Part shown: piece by piece, positions 9,065 to 18,454 of the stretch
Numbering within the stretch: the stretch's first letter is position 1
How the letters are laid out: the number at the start of each line of letters is the position of its first letter
Program-made: the position numbers and the translations under genes
Notes under the pieces: model-generated
The model's input: only the letters and a program-made list of their open reading frames with translations
The model's database searches: none
What the model was told of the DNA's origin: nothing
Assembly: GCA_965227255.1 (NCBI GenBank)
Contig: CBDDFS010000005.1
Location: 111,766-175,765, forward strand
Length of the DNA: 64,000 nt
DNA from: CBDDFS01 sp965227255
GTDB taxonomy: Bacteria; Bacteroidota; Bacteroidia; Flavobacteriales_E; Vicingaceae
Direction of reading: 5' to 3'

Positions 9065-12000
9065 TTATTTCTCAACAACGAACTTGTCAATCAATCTTTC
9101 TCCATTGAATTCCAGACTGTAATAGTACAATCCTTGTGACCATGCAGACACATCTACATTGATCATCTGAATTCCTCGTTGCTGGTTATCTAATTCAAAT
9201 CTTTGCATTTCCTGACCCAGTGTGCTTGTAATGATGATCACTACGTTTCCATCATCCGGCAACTGATATCTGATCAGAGTCTCATCAATTGCAGGGTTAG
9301 GAATAGCCTGTCCAAGGAATAGCTTGTTAGGATCTAATTCGTCAACACCTAACCAACATGGATCACAACCTGCTGCAGTACCACAGTCAATACCATCTTC
9401 CCAGACTTTCTGTCCACCTACCCAGTTCTGAGTTCTGATGCCATCGAAACAAGATGGACAAGCCGGACATTCAGGACCACCGCAATCGATCTCTGTTTCC
9501 TGACCATTCTGAACGTTGTCTACACAACTTGGACATGGAGGACAAACTCCACCGCAGTCTACGTCATCTTCATTCTGATTCAGAAGTCCATCACTACATG
9601 TCTCACAAGGATCACATAGTGGTCCACCGCAGTCTACGCCAGTTTCCTGTCCATTCATAATTCCATCCGTACAACTGTAGAATATACATACTCCATTATC
9701 TGTCAAACAGAAGTCATCGATCAACCAACCTTCATTCTCAACAGAGGCATCTGATCCAAAACGGAATCTGAATACAACCTTCATTGGGTTTTGACCCTGA
9801 TGAGGCAATTTGAAGTCTCTGAATGAATGAGTCCAAACTGACTGAGAAGTAGCGGTCCATCCCGGAGGATGAGGTTGACCAGCCAATCCAGTTACATATG
9901 GCGTGTTAAACCAGTTCTTCGTTGATTGGTCGTACGCTGTATCTACTGGGTCCAATGGACCTCCAACCGTACTCCAGGTTTTACCACTATCAGCTGAGAA
10001 CTCAACAGTTCCACCATCAAATGCATGTTCTGTCTTCCATTTATGATAGAAATCTATGTTATAACAATTCGAAGTATCAAGGGTAAACTCAGGTGAATAA
10101 ACAGCAGAACTATCAAGTATTGGATAATTCGTCGTAGTATCCGTCATCCATCCCCTAGGAGCCGACCTTGCAGAACTCAGATGAGTCTGGTTTGGTCTTC
10201 CTCTTTCAAAGATACTCTGAACATCAAAGGACGTTTTACTCATCGACCCCCAAGGATTCGTAGAATCACTGTCGAAGTCGTTGCAATACGGAAGTGTGCT
10301 CACTGTATCAAGAACTACGAACTCTGTACAGACCGTATCATCATAAGTCGCAGAATCAGCATTACCGTTTGGAAGGAATGTCCATGAGCAAACGTCATAC
10401 CTGCCAGGTTGAGCTACCCAAATGGAATCATGAAGATTCAATCTCGGGAATAAAATTGGGTCACCTATTACTCCATAGTAGAAAGAGTCAGTGGCTGAAT
10501 AAACAAGATTTCCTCTAAACTGTATCGGGGTGTGATATCTGATTTCAGTTCTTATCCATACGTAGTTCAATTTCACTGAACCACGGTTTCTTGATCTGAC
10601 ACTCACTTCATAATCCTGAGGAATAGGCAGCGCAGACGCACCTTCAATTATTATTTGCTCAGCCGAAGCACTCAATAGCGGAGGACATTCCCAATGGAAG
10701 TATTGAGAATCCGGATCGAATCCTATCAGAACTGTCGAGTCACCAAACGGATCTCTTAATCTCCAGAAGTCGATCATTGTGGTATCCGTAGAAGTGATCT
10801 TGAACAGATAAGAACCTTTCTCATTAAGACAAACATCAGCGGCCCATTGTATCACGTTTGGACCAATAGCTGAAAACGGGTATATCCATAGTGTATCCAG
10901 CGTAGTAGAATCCTGGAAGACTATTTCTCCGTCTGGAGTCGTACCTCCGGTAGTCACTTTAAGATCAATTTCACAACCTCTAACGTTCTCTACAATATGA
11001 CTGAAAATGGTATCATTTGTCTGATTATTATCATCAGGGTGAGTAACCCACTGACGGAATTCATAACACCCAAAAACCGACATGTTTACACTATCCTGGT
11101 GATAGAAAGTAACATCTACCCCCGGTAGAATAGGAGTTGTAATCGTATCTGTTTTCGTACTTGTCCATGGTCCCCAGGTACCGGTACAAGTCGGGTCGAA
11201 TCTGTACTGATAATGAATCAAAACATCTTCAATCGTATCTTTACCGGTATTCTTAACAACAACTGCGTAAGGCTCATTAATTCCAAGTACGCAACCTCTG
11301 TTTGGTTCTATGACGTCAAATAATTCAGCATCATACAAGTCAGGATTGACAATTCTGAAATCGTCTATGGACACACCATCAAGTGGTGTTGCAGCAAGGA
11401 TCGATCTGAAAACAAATCTGAACTGAACTTCAGGTTTTCCTCTAAACGGACTATTGTTAAGCGGAATCTGAGAATACTCCCATGCATTGGTTAATCCGTT
11501 CCAACCTCTTCCTAGAGATCCGCCAAGTGGCAGATAATCCTCAATCCAGTTAATTTTTCTACCAACAGGTTGAGAAGCAGAAGTCAACCTGGCAAACGAG
11601 GAGAATCTATTGAATGAATAATCTATATAATATCCATCTTCACCGGCCGTGGTGTTTCTGTTGTGCCAGAAGCTCATGAATGCCGAGTCAGCTTTCGTCA
11701 TATCAAAGAAATTCGTGTATAGAACTTCAAAGTCATTCTGACTGTAACCTGTATCAATATTGATGTCCCATGCATTTGGTGCTGAATAAGCGCCTGTTGT
11801 TACATTGTAATTCGGTGTTCCTCTTTCCCAAATTGTAGGTCTGTCAGGCGGAGGATTACCACAAGTTCCGGGTTCTACCAAAGTGGTCGCCCATTTTGGT
11901 TTCTGCGCATCAAAATTCTGCGAGTGGGAGATCGTATCTGATGTAAAGCCGAAGTGGCCTTTTGAATTAGTTGTATCGTTTGTGGCATCAGCATCACCAG

Positions 12001-14017
12001 ACAGACTAGGATAAGCCCAGATCTGATAAAGACCCCTTGGAATGCTAAACTTGCCCGTAAAGTCAATTACGTCTATACCAAGTGGTGGCAGACCATTCGG
12101 ATAATTACCATGAGGATATGTAATAGTCTCACAAATTTGGGTGTCAATAGACGCTCCGTAAACGCTATCCATTAACCTGATTTGGAAGCAAACCGGTATT
12201 GAAGTCAACGTATCAATACCAATATTTCGAACCTTAATTCTCACACTATCCTGCTCACCTTCACGCTTGATGTAATCAATGAATGGACGGACGACCTCGA
12301 TAACACTTACATCTCTATTTGGAGGGTTTTGAATACACCAGTCATCCATTGAAACACCATATCCTCTCTGAGCATTTCCATCTGCTCTGAAGGCAAATCT
12401 GAACTGCACTTGATTCTGACCAGTAAAAGTTGCAGGCAATTGATAGAATGCCTCTCTCCAGATGTTATTGTGGAATCTTCCGGAAAATCCATTTGATTGG
12501 TCATACCATGTACTAGGACATTGGGGGGCATTCAATAATTTACCCAAGGTATCGAAGGAACCTCCTAGTTGTTGCCATGGGTTACCGTTGATCGAATACT
12601 CCAAACTATACCTATCCTGATCTAGTGTACTTGTAGGCATATTTCTTCTATGCCAGAAACTAATCCGCGGCGTAATGGCCGTGGTAAAGTCGAATATTGG
12701 TGAATTCAGGAAGACCGTATCATTTGCCGCATAATTACCCGACAGTACAGTAGTCCACGTATTGGTTCCCGAGTAGGCATTATACCCACCACCGGCAAAA
12801 GGATTTCCTCTCTCCCATCCTACCAGTCCATTGGCTATGGTTGTATCCCAGAAGTTTGCCTGAGATGCATTTTCAAAGTCGTCACAGTAAGGTATTTGTC
12901 TACCGTTCGTTATGTAGAACTGGTTACATGTCCTGCTGGTCACATTTGGCATGTAATACGAGTTTCTACATGGAATAGAACGGTCATATACTATAGTCCA
13001 GTAACAAACACTATCCCCGGCCTTGAAAGAATCCACGCCGTTATACACTTTTGGTATAATGGCCCTGTAGATTGAATCTGCAGAAGTTGTAATAATTGAG
13101 TCATACTTCACACTATCAACGGCTCCTCCATTCACAGAATAGAATAACCATGCTTCCTGATATCCTGTATAAGCAACAGGATCATCATACATCTTTGCAT
13201 AAATCGAATAAGGCCCTAAGGAGTATACCAGACTACCATGATAGATAATCGGTTGAGCAAATTCACCATATGGTTTAATATTTTCACAAGGGGCGGATTT
13301 CACCCTGATAGAGTCAATGATCCAGCCATAAGAGTTGGCCGGTCCGGGAGGGAATGTACCATCGGCAAGAGAGAAACGCAACATACAGTTAGCCGAGCTA
13401 TTTACACCTCCCAAGAATGATGAAGCATTAAAGTATTCATATTCCCACCAGGAATTGGTTGGGATGGAATCGAACGGAGAACGCCATCTGTTCAATCCGC
13501 CCACGATTACGTGAGCATAAGAGTTTTCAGAAAAATACCCATATCCCAAAGAAGAGTTCCAAAGTGGCTGCTGAGCTCCTTTGGTATTGATGTATTCATT
13601 TTGCCCCAGCGTATTCCAGGTCTGTCCACTGTCATTGGAAACTTCTACCTTTCCACCATCGAGAAGGTCGACTTTACAAATGTGGTTGAATTCAACGGTT
13701 ACGAAGGTATCTCCAAGTGTGCTGAAAGCACAAGTTGTAAACCATAAGGTATCACCGGCTGAAACCTGGGCTGAATCGGCATAAGCACCATTGTAATGGT
13801 AATTACTCGTAATACCCCAGTCTCTTCCGTGAACCGTTGTACAACCAGATGTTACAGAACACGGGAATCGAGTGGAATCTCGATAGTTCGAGGTATCAGA
13901 ACAGGGTTCTGGCAATCCACCATACTCAAAATCCGTTGCCCACACAGTTTTAATTACCTGTGACATAGCAAAATTACTCCCCCCTAGAAACAGGAGGATC
14001 AATAATATCTTCTTCAT
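9065..14017 (-). CDS. Giant multidomain T9SS-secreted protein with MAM-like modules and Cys-rich repeats
   Basis: This is a 1650-residue extracellular protein. The ATG at 14017 begins a clean signal peptide ('MKKILLILLFLGGSNFAMSQ'); the frame extends 12 codons upstream, but the extension overlaps a consensus promoter. The body has about four copies of a MAM/immune-inhibitor-A-like jelly-roll module. Its recurring landmarks are 'WERG.P', 'ISFWH', 'EYS..G..W', 'QFRF.F' and 'IDDF'. CARDB-like linkers such as 'VRIKVRNIGIDTL' separate the modules. About 1445-1560 is a Cys-rich block with four copies of a C-x-D-G-x6-E-x3-D-C-G-G-x2-C-x2-C type repeat. The last 90 residues ('FLGQAIPNPAIDETLI', ending 'DKFVVEK') are a T9SS type A sorting domain. 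No enzyme motif was seen; a role in adhesion or matrix is inferred. Confidence 0.85.
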   Translation of the reverse strand: MKKILLILLFLGGSNFAMSQVIKTVWATDFEYGGLPEPCSDTSNYRDSTRFPCSVTSGCTTVHGRDWGITSNYHYNGAYADSAQVSAGDTLWFTTCAFSTLGDTFVTVEFNHICKVDLLDGGKVEVSNDSGQTWNTLGQNEYINTKGAQQPLWNSSLGYGYFSENSYAHVIVGGLNRWRSPFDSIPTNSWWEYEYFNASSFLGGVNSSANCMLRFSLADGTFPPGPANSYGWIIDSIRVKSAPCENIKPYGEFAQPIIYHGSLVYSLGPYSIYAKMYDDPVAYTGYQEAWLFYSVNGGAVDSVKYDSIITTSADSIYRAIIPKVYNGVDSFKAGDSVCYWTIVYDRSIPCRNSYYMPNVTSRTCNQFYITNGRQIPYCDDFENASQANFWDTTIANGLVGWERGNPFAGGGYNAYSGTNTWTTVLSGNYAANDTVFLNSPIFDFTTAITPRISFWHRRNMPTSTLDQDRYSLEYSINGNPWQQLGGSFDTLGKLLNAPQCPSTWYDQSNGFSGRFHNNIWREAFYQLPATFTGQNQVQFRFAFRADGNAQRGYGVSMDDWCIQNPPNRDVSVIEVVRPFIDYIKREGEQDSVRIKVRNIGIDTLTSIPVCFQIRLMDSVYGASIDTQICETITYPHGNYPNGLPPLGIDVIDFTGKFSIPRGLYQIWAYPSLSGDADATNDTTNSKGHFGFTSDTISHSQNFDAQKPKWATTLVEPGTCGNPPPDRPTIWERGTPNYNVTTGAYSAPNAWDINIDTGYSQNDFEVLYTNFFDMTKADSAFMSFWHNRNTTAGEDGYYIDYSFNRFSSFARLTSASQPVGRKINWIEDYLPLGGSLGRGWNGLTNAWEYSQIPLNNSPFRGKPEVQFRFVFRSILAATPLDGVSIDDFRIVNPDLYDAELFDVIEPNRGCVLGINEPYAVVVKNTGKDTIEDVLIHYQYRFDPTCTGTWGPWTSTKTDTITTPILPGVDVTFYHQDSVNMSVFGCYEFRQWVTHPDDNNQTNDTIFSHIVENVRGCEIDLKVTTGGTTPDGEIVFQDSTTLDTLWIYPFSAIGPNVIQWAADVCLNEKGSYLFKITSTDTTMIDFWRLRDPFGDSTVLIGFDPDSQYFHWECPPLLSASAEQIIIEGASALPIPQDYEVSVRSRNRGSVKLNYVWIRTEIRYHTPIQFRGNLVYSATDSFYYGVIGDPILFPRLNLHDSIWVAQPGRYDVCSWTFLPNGNADSATYDDTVCTEFVVLDTVSTLPYCNDFDSDSTNPWGSMSKTSFDVQSIFERGRPNQTHLSSARSAPRGWMTDTTTNYPILDSSAVYSPEFTLDTSNCYNIDFYHKWKTEHAFDGGTVEFSADSGKTWSTVGGPLDPVDTAYDQSTKNWFNTPYVTGLAGQPHPPGWTATSQSVWTHSFRDFKLPHQGQNPMKVVFRFRFGSDASVENEGWLIDDFCLTDNGVCIFYSCTDGIMNGQETGVDCGGPLCDPCETCSDGLLNQNEDDVDCGGVCPPCPSCVDNVQNGQETEIDCGGPECPACPSCFDGIRTQNWVGGQKVWEDGIDCGTAAGCDPCWLGVDELDPNKLFLGQAIPNPAIDETLIRYQLPDDGNVVIIITSTLGQEMQRFELDNQQRGIQMINVDVSAWSQGLYYYSLEFNGERLIDKFVVEK

Positions 14018-14046
14018 ATCGAGAAAAACGTTGCGTTCAAAAGCTA

Positions 14047-14054
14047 CAAACATA
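14047..14054 (-). promoter_or_regulatory. -7 promoter element (TATGTTTG) for the 9065-14017 gene
   Basis: On the minus strand TATGTTTG matches TAnnTTTG exactly. It ends 29 nt before the ATG at 14017. Together with the signal peptide it favours that start over the longer frame. Confidence 0.6.
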
Positions 14055-14294
14055 CTAAAAAACGTTGGTTAACCACATACATAAACGGGCCCTGAAGCGA
14101 GCCTTTTTATTCAGACGACGAGAGGTGAAAAATGGTTGCACCAGAGTTTTAAGAAAATATTAAGGTTCTTTAAAGAAGCCACATTCTTCATCTAACCATT
14201 TTAATAATCTGATTATTGATTTATTGCTAAATTTTTTCATTTGGAACAAGAAAATGATTTAGTGTTCTGCAGCTACCAAATTCCTCTAAATAAG

Positions 14295-14302
14295 TATTTT
14301 TG
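14295..14302 (+). promoter_or_regulatory. -7 promoter element (TATTTTTG) of the fumarylacetoacetase gene
   Basis: TATTTTTG matches TAnnTTTG and ends 29 nt before the ATG at 14332. No -33 TTTG is obvious. Confidence 0.55.
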
Positions 14303-14331
14303 CCGCCTTATTTATTCTAAATCAGAAATCC

Positions 14332-15570
14332 ATGGCTTGGTTAGAAATACCATCAAATACAGACTTTTCAATTCAAAATTTTCCTTTTGGGGTAGCCCGA
14401 CTTGGTAATCGCACTTTTGTAGCCACCAGATTAGGTGATCATGTGATCAATTTAAGTGAACTCTTCGATAAGAATTATCTCAACAATACCGGTTTGGATA
14501 AAAATGTATTTGCGACCGATAAGCTAAACGATTTCATTTTACAGGGAAAGAAGACATGTTCTTCCGTAAGGAATGAGTTGATCAACCTGTTTTCTAATTC
14601 TTCTTCTCTTTCAAATAACGCTGATGACCAGGCGGCTATTCTGAACAATATTGAAGAAGTAGAAATGCTGATGCCCTTAGAAGTAGGTGATTACACGGAT
14701 TTTTACTCCAGTATTGAACATGCAACCAATGTGGGTAAAATGTTCAGGGATCCTGAAAACGCTTTACTTCCCAATTGGAAACATATTCCGGTAGGTTATC
14801 ATGGAAGATCTTCTTCAATAATTGTTTCAGGCGAGGAGATTCATCGTCCAAAGGGACAAACCCGGCCAAATCCGGATGAAGCACCTGTTTACGGTCCTTG
14901 TCGACTACTGGATTTCGAACTTGAAATGGCTTTCATCACATACCAGGGTAAAGAATTGGGAGATTCGATCAGCACCTCAGAAGCAGATGATTACATCTTC
15001 GGAATGTGCTTGTTCAATGACTGGTCGGCACGTGATATTCAAAAATGGGAATATGTACCACTTGGACCATTCCTAGCCAAAAACTTCGCCTCTTCAATTT
15101 CACCCTGGATCGTTATGCTTGAAGCTCTGGAGCCATTCAGGCTGAAAGGACCGGAGCAAGAGCCAAAAGTGTTGCCTTACCTCGAGTATTCAGGAGAAAA
15201 GAATATAGATATCAACCTCGAAGTATTCATTCAACCAGAAGGTAAAGATGAATCCAGAATCTGTACTTCCAATTACAAATACATGTACTGGAACATGAAT
15301 CAACAATTGGCTCATCAAACGGTGAATGGTTGTAATGTGAACGCTGGTGACATGTATGCTTCAGGTACCATTAGTGGCCCAACTGAAGACTCTTTTGGAT
15401 CAATGCTTGAACTGAGCTGGAGCGGTCAGAAAACTGTTAAACTGAGCGACGGAGAGGAAAGGAAGTTCATTCAGGATAATGACACCGTAATTATGCGTGG
15501 ATTCTGTGAAAAAGATGAAATACGAGTGGGTTTTGGTGAAGTAAGTTGTAAGGTCTTACCGGCTAAGTAG
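14332..15570 (+). CDS. fahA: Fumarylacetoacetase
   Basis: The enzyme hydrolyses fumarylacetoacetate to fumarate and acetoacetate, the last step of tyrosine/homogentisate catabolism. The 412-residue cytoplasmic protein has the N-terminal SH3-like domain ('FPFGVARLGNRTFVATRLGD'). It also has the FAH catalytic core, with 'YTDFYSSIEHATNVGKMFR', 'VGYHGRSSSIIVSG', 'DFELEMAF' (metal-binding Asp/Glu) and 'FNDWSARDIQKWEYVPLGP'. Length and motifs are typical. No other tyrosine-degradation gene (hmgA, hppD) is adjacent. It has its own promoter and a downstream hairpin, so it is probably monocistronic. Confidence 0.95.
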   Translation: MAWLEIPSNTDFSIQNFPFGVARLGNRTFVATRLGDHVINLSELFDKNYLNNTGLDKNVFATDKLNDFILQGKKTCSSVRNELINLFSNSSSLSNNADDQAAILNNIEEVEMLMPLEVGDYTDFYSSIEHATNVGKMFRDPENALLPNWKHIPVGYHGRSSSIIVSGEEIHRPKGQTRPNPDEAPVYGPCRLLDFELEMAFITYQGKELGDSISTSEADDYIFGMCLFNDWSARDIQKWEYVPLGPFLAKNFASSISPWIVMLEALEPFRLKGPEQEPKVLPYLEYSGEKNIDINLEVFIQPEGKDESRICTSNYKYMYWNMNQQLAHQTVNGCNVNAGDMYASGTISGPTEDSFGSMLELSWSGQKTVKLSDGEERKFIQDNDTVIMRGFCEKDEIRVGFGEVSCKVLPAK

Positions 15571-15592
15571 ACTTACAACCCCAACATAGACA

Positions 15593-15614
15593 AAACATGA
15601 TACTCATCATGTTT
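15593..15614 (+). terminator. Hairpin downstream of fumarylacetoacetase, probable terminator
   Basis: A perfect 9-bp stem (AAACATGAT / ATCATGTTT) encloses an ACTC loop 22 nt after the stop codon. It is followed by an AT-rich but not purely T stretch, so efficiency is uncertain. Confidence 0.5.
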
Positions 15615-15664
15615 ATAAAATCTTACGGCTTCAATGCACTTCTTTCGTAATTTTATATCAGGTC

Positions 15665-17908
15665 ATGAAGAGTGATATTCCAGCGAACGTAGTAGAAGTA
15701 GACGAGATAGAGAAGGAAAAGAAAGAAATTCTGAAACGCTATCGGAGTTTGATACGCGCCACTGCTCGTGTCAGATCTGTTCGTGATAAAAAACTGATCC
15801 GTAAAGCCTTTGATGTCGCGAACGAAGCGCACAAAGGTGTTAGACGAAAATCGGGCGAGCCATACATTTACCACCCTATTGCGGTGGCTCAGATCGTAAC
15901 TAGTGAAATCGGATTGGGAGTCACATCCGTAGTATGTGCCCTGCTTCATGATACCGTAGAAGATACCGATATCAGTCTGGAGGATGTTGAAGGAATGTTC
16001 GGCAAAAAAGTTGCCAGGATCATTGAAGGACTCACTAAGATATCTGAAGTGGTATATGATCAGTCCGCATCACTACAAGCTGAGAATTACCGTAAAATAT
16101 TACTTACGCTTTCGGATGACATCCGAGTGATCTTGATCAAAATTGCCGATCGTCTTCACAACATGAGAACGCTTGAGCATATGAGTCGAAAGAATCAGCT
16201 GAAGATCGCATATGAAACGCTGTATTTATATGCTCCCCTGGCCCATCGTCTCGGTTTGCACTCAATAAAGAATGAGTTGGAAGACCTTGGTTTGAAGTAC
16301 ACGGAACCAAAGCAATACAAAGAAATCGAAGCGAAGCTTCAAAAGACCAAGGCTGTCAGAACCCGATTTATAAATCAATTCATGGTTCCGATCAAAAAGT
16401 CGCTTGACGAATTGGGCTTTAACTACGAAATAAAAGGGCGAACCAAATCGATCTACGCCATCTTGAATAAGATGAGATCCAAAAAGGTCAATTTCGAAGA
16501 GGTATATGATCTTTTTGCTATCCGGATCATTATAAAAAGTACTCCCGAAACGGAAAAGGCTGACTGTTGGAAGGTATATAGTGCGGTAACGGATTACTAC
16601 CATCCAAATCCAGACAGATTGCGCGATTGGATCTCAACACCTAAAATTAATGGTTACGAATCGCTGCACACGACTGTGATGAGTCCTTCAGGGAAATGGG
16701 TGGAGGTTCAGATCAGGTCGGATCGGATGGACAATATCGCAGAAAAAGGTCTTGCCGCTCACTGGAAATACAAAAACGGTGAGTTTGATAAATTATATGA
16801 TCAATGGTTAACAAAAATCCAAGACCTGCTTCAAAATAAGGAATCTGATGCACTCGATTTCATTGACGATTTCAAGTTGAATCTTTTCTCTTCAGAAGTG
16901 CATGTTTTTACCCCACAAGGTGAATTGAAATCACTACCAAGAGGAGCGACGGCACTGGATTTCGCTTTTGAGATTCACACAGAATTAGGTCAAAGATGCT
17001 TGGGTGCAAAAGTCAATCATGAATTAGTACCTCTTAGTTATGTACTTAATAATGGAGATCAGGTTGAGATCATCACATCTTCCAAGCAAAGGCCAAAAGA
17101 AGAATGGTTGAATTTTGTTGTTACAGCCAAGGCTAAATCGGGCATCAAGCAAGACCTGAAAGGCAACAAAAAGAAGTTTTCTGCATTGGGTAAAACTGCA
17201 CTGGAGAAGAAATTCAAACAGCTAAAAGTGACTTTCAATTCTTCGAATCTGAACGAATTGATGGATATCTTCAATGTGAAGAATCTCGATGAGTTATACT
17301 ATCAGATTGGAAAGGAGAAGATCAATCTGAGCATTCTGAATAATGTCAAAGTGCAAAAGGACCGATTTATTCTACAGAGCAGTAAGACTAAGAAATCAGG
17401 AATCCGGCGAATCTGGCCTTTCACAAGTCGAGAAAAAGGCAAGCTGGTTTTTGAAGACGAAACTGGTGTGCTGGATTATGTCTTATCAGATTGTTGTCAC
17501 CCAATCCCGGGAGATGAGATATTTGGTTATGCCACGGGAAATGGTCCTGTACAGATTCACAAGACCACCTGTCCGAAGTCTGTGAATATTATGTCAAAGC
17601 ACGCCAAAAAGGTATTGAGAACCAGATGGGTAGAAGGTGAAAAGATTGCCTTTGTCACCCATATTAACTTGCAGGGCATCGACGATATTGGTGTGGTCAA
17701 TGGGATAACAAAAATCATATCTGAAGAATTGAATGTGAATATGCAAAGCTTGTCCTTTGCCAGTCATGATGGGATTTTTGACGGGAAAATCTCTGTTTAT
17801 GTGCAGAATACAGTGCATTTAAATGAATTGATGGCCAAATTGGCCAACGTGAAGGGTATAATCTCAATCAACAGAATTGAAAGCCTTGAGAATGACAGTG
17901 TTAATTAA
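15665..17908 (+). CDS. spoT: Bifunctional (p)ppGpp synthetase/hydrolase (RelA/SpoT family)
   Basis: This long RSH enzyme makes and degrades (p)ppGpp in the stringent response; it has 747 residues. An HD hydrolase domain carries 'YIYHPIAVAQIV' and 'LLHDTVEDTD' (HD at about 95-96), so hydrolase activity is likely. The synthetase domain has 'EIKGRTKSIYAIL' near 258 and 'GYESLHTTV' near 330. The TGS domain ('VHVFTPQGELKSLPRGATAL') and a C-terminal ACT-like region follow. All catalytic landmarks of a bifunctional Rel/SpoT are visible. It is followed 30 bp later by a Fur-family gene with its own promoter. A near-consensus TAATTTTA lies 9 nt before the ATG. Confidence 0.95.
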   Translation: MKSDIPANVVEVDEIEKEKKEILKRYRSLIRATARVRSVRDKKLIRKAFDVANEAHKGVRRKSGEPYIYHPIAVAQIVTSEIGLGVTSVVCALLHDTVEDTDISLEDVEGMFGKKVARIIEGLTKISEVVYDQSASLQAENYRKILLTLSDDIRVILIKIADRLHNMRTLEHMSRKNQLKIAYETLYLYAPLAHRLGLHSIKNELEDLGLKYTEPKQYKEIEAKLQKTKAVRTRFINQFMVPIKKSLDELGFNYEIKGRTKSIYAILNKMRSKKVNFEEVYDLFAIRIIIKSTPETEKADCWKVYSAVTDYYHPNPDRLRDWISTPKINGYESLHTTVMSPSGKWVEVQIRSDRMDNIAEKGLAAHWKYKNGEFDKLYDQWLTKIQDLLQNKESDALDFIDDFKLNLFSSEVHVFTPQGELKSLPRGATALDFAFEIHTELGQRCLGAKVNHELVPLSYVLNNGDQVEIITSSKQRPKEEWLNFVVTAKAKSGIKQDLKGNKKKFSALGKTALEKKFKQLKVTFNSSNLNELMDIFNVKNLDELYYQIGKEKINLSILNNVKVQKDRFILQSSKTKKSGIRRIWPFTSREKGKLVFEDETGVLDYVLSDCCHPIPGDEIFGYATGNGPVQIHKTTCPKSVNIMSKHAKKVLRTRWVEGEKIAFVTHINLQGIDDIGVVNGITKIISEELNVNMQSLSFASHDGIFDGKISVYVQNTVHLNELMAKLANVKGIISINRIESLENDSVN

Positions 17909-17920
17909 ACCGAGATATCT

Positions 17921-17928
17921 TACTTTTG
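17921..17928 (+). promoter_or_regulatory. -7 promoter element (TACTTTTG) of the Fur-family gene
   Basis: This is an exact TAnnTTTG match, with only 10 nt to the ATG at 17939. The implied 5' leader is a few nucleotides at most. Confidence 0.6.
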
Positions 17929-17938
17929 CAAGCCTTCT

Positions 17939-18436
17939 ATGACTGGTGAACAAGAAATACAGGACTCTGTAAAACTTATTTTTTCAAAGTACCTCGAAGA
18001 AAAGGGACACAGAAAAACCCCTGAGCGCTTTGCTATACTGAGCGAAATATATCAGTATAAGAATCATTTCGACATTGAAATGCTCTATGTTTCAATGAAG
18101 AACAAAAAATATCGCGTGAGCAGGGCTACCTTATACAATACTATCGAACTCCTGTTGGATTGCAATTTGGTAAGGAAGCATCAATTTGGAAACAACATTT
18201 CACAATTTGAAAGAGCTTACGCCTTCAGGCAACATGATCATCTGATATGTTCTTCATGCAACAAAGTTATGGAATTCTGTGACCCGAGGATTCAAAATAT
18301 CAAGGATACTGCGCAGGAATTATTAGGATTTCACGTAGATTCGCACTCCTTAAATTTATACGGCATTTGCCGAGACTGCTTTCAAAAAAATGCCGGAAAC
18401 TTAAAGAATTCAGGAGCCAAGGTGGCTCAATCATAA
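17939..18436 (+). CDS. Fur family transcriptional regulator
   Basis: This 165-residue metal-responsive repressor has the winged-helix domain with 'HRKTPERFAILSEIY' and the recognition-helix region 'KYRVSRATLYNTIELLL'. The dimerisation/metal domain carries two structural-zinc CxxC pairs, 'CSSCNKVMEFC' and 'CRDC'. Histidines are in place ('FRQHDHLICSSC'). Which metal or peroxide it senses cannot be read from sequence. It is 18 bp upstream of purA on the same strand; I recall fur-purA adjacency as recurrent in Bacteroidota. The promoter element is almost on top of the start codon, so the mRNA may be nearly leaderless. Confidence 0.92.
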   Translation: MTGEQEIQDSVKLIFSKYLEEKGHRKTPERFAILSEIYQYKNHFDIEMLYVSMKNKKYRVSRATLYNTIELLLDCNLVRKHQFGNNISQFERAYAFRQHDHLICSSCNKVMEFCDPRIQNIKDTAQELLGFHVDSHSLNLYGICRDCFQKNAGNLKNSGAKVAQS

Positions 18437-18454
18437 ACCTTTATCAATTTAGAA

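Larger units (their letters stand above)
14018..14331. other. Divergent intergenic region with promoters for both flanking genes
   Basis: This 314-bp region separates the 1650-residue T9SS gene (minus) from fumarylacetoacetase (plus). It holds one consensus -7 element for each side. I see no further ORF, RNA gene or repeat in it. Confidence 0.6.

Noticed and set aside
15653..15949. Minus-strand frame of 98 codons over the start of the RSH gene
   Set aside because: It lies entirely opposite a strongly conserved (p)ppGpp synthetase/hydrolase and has no family features.
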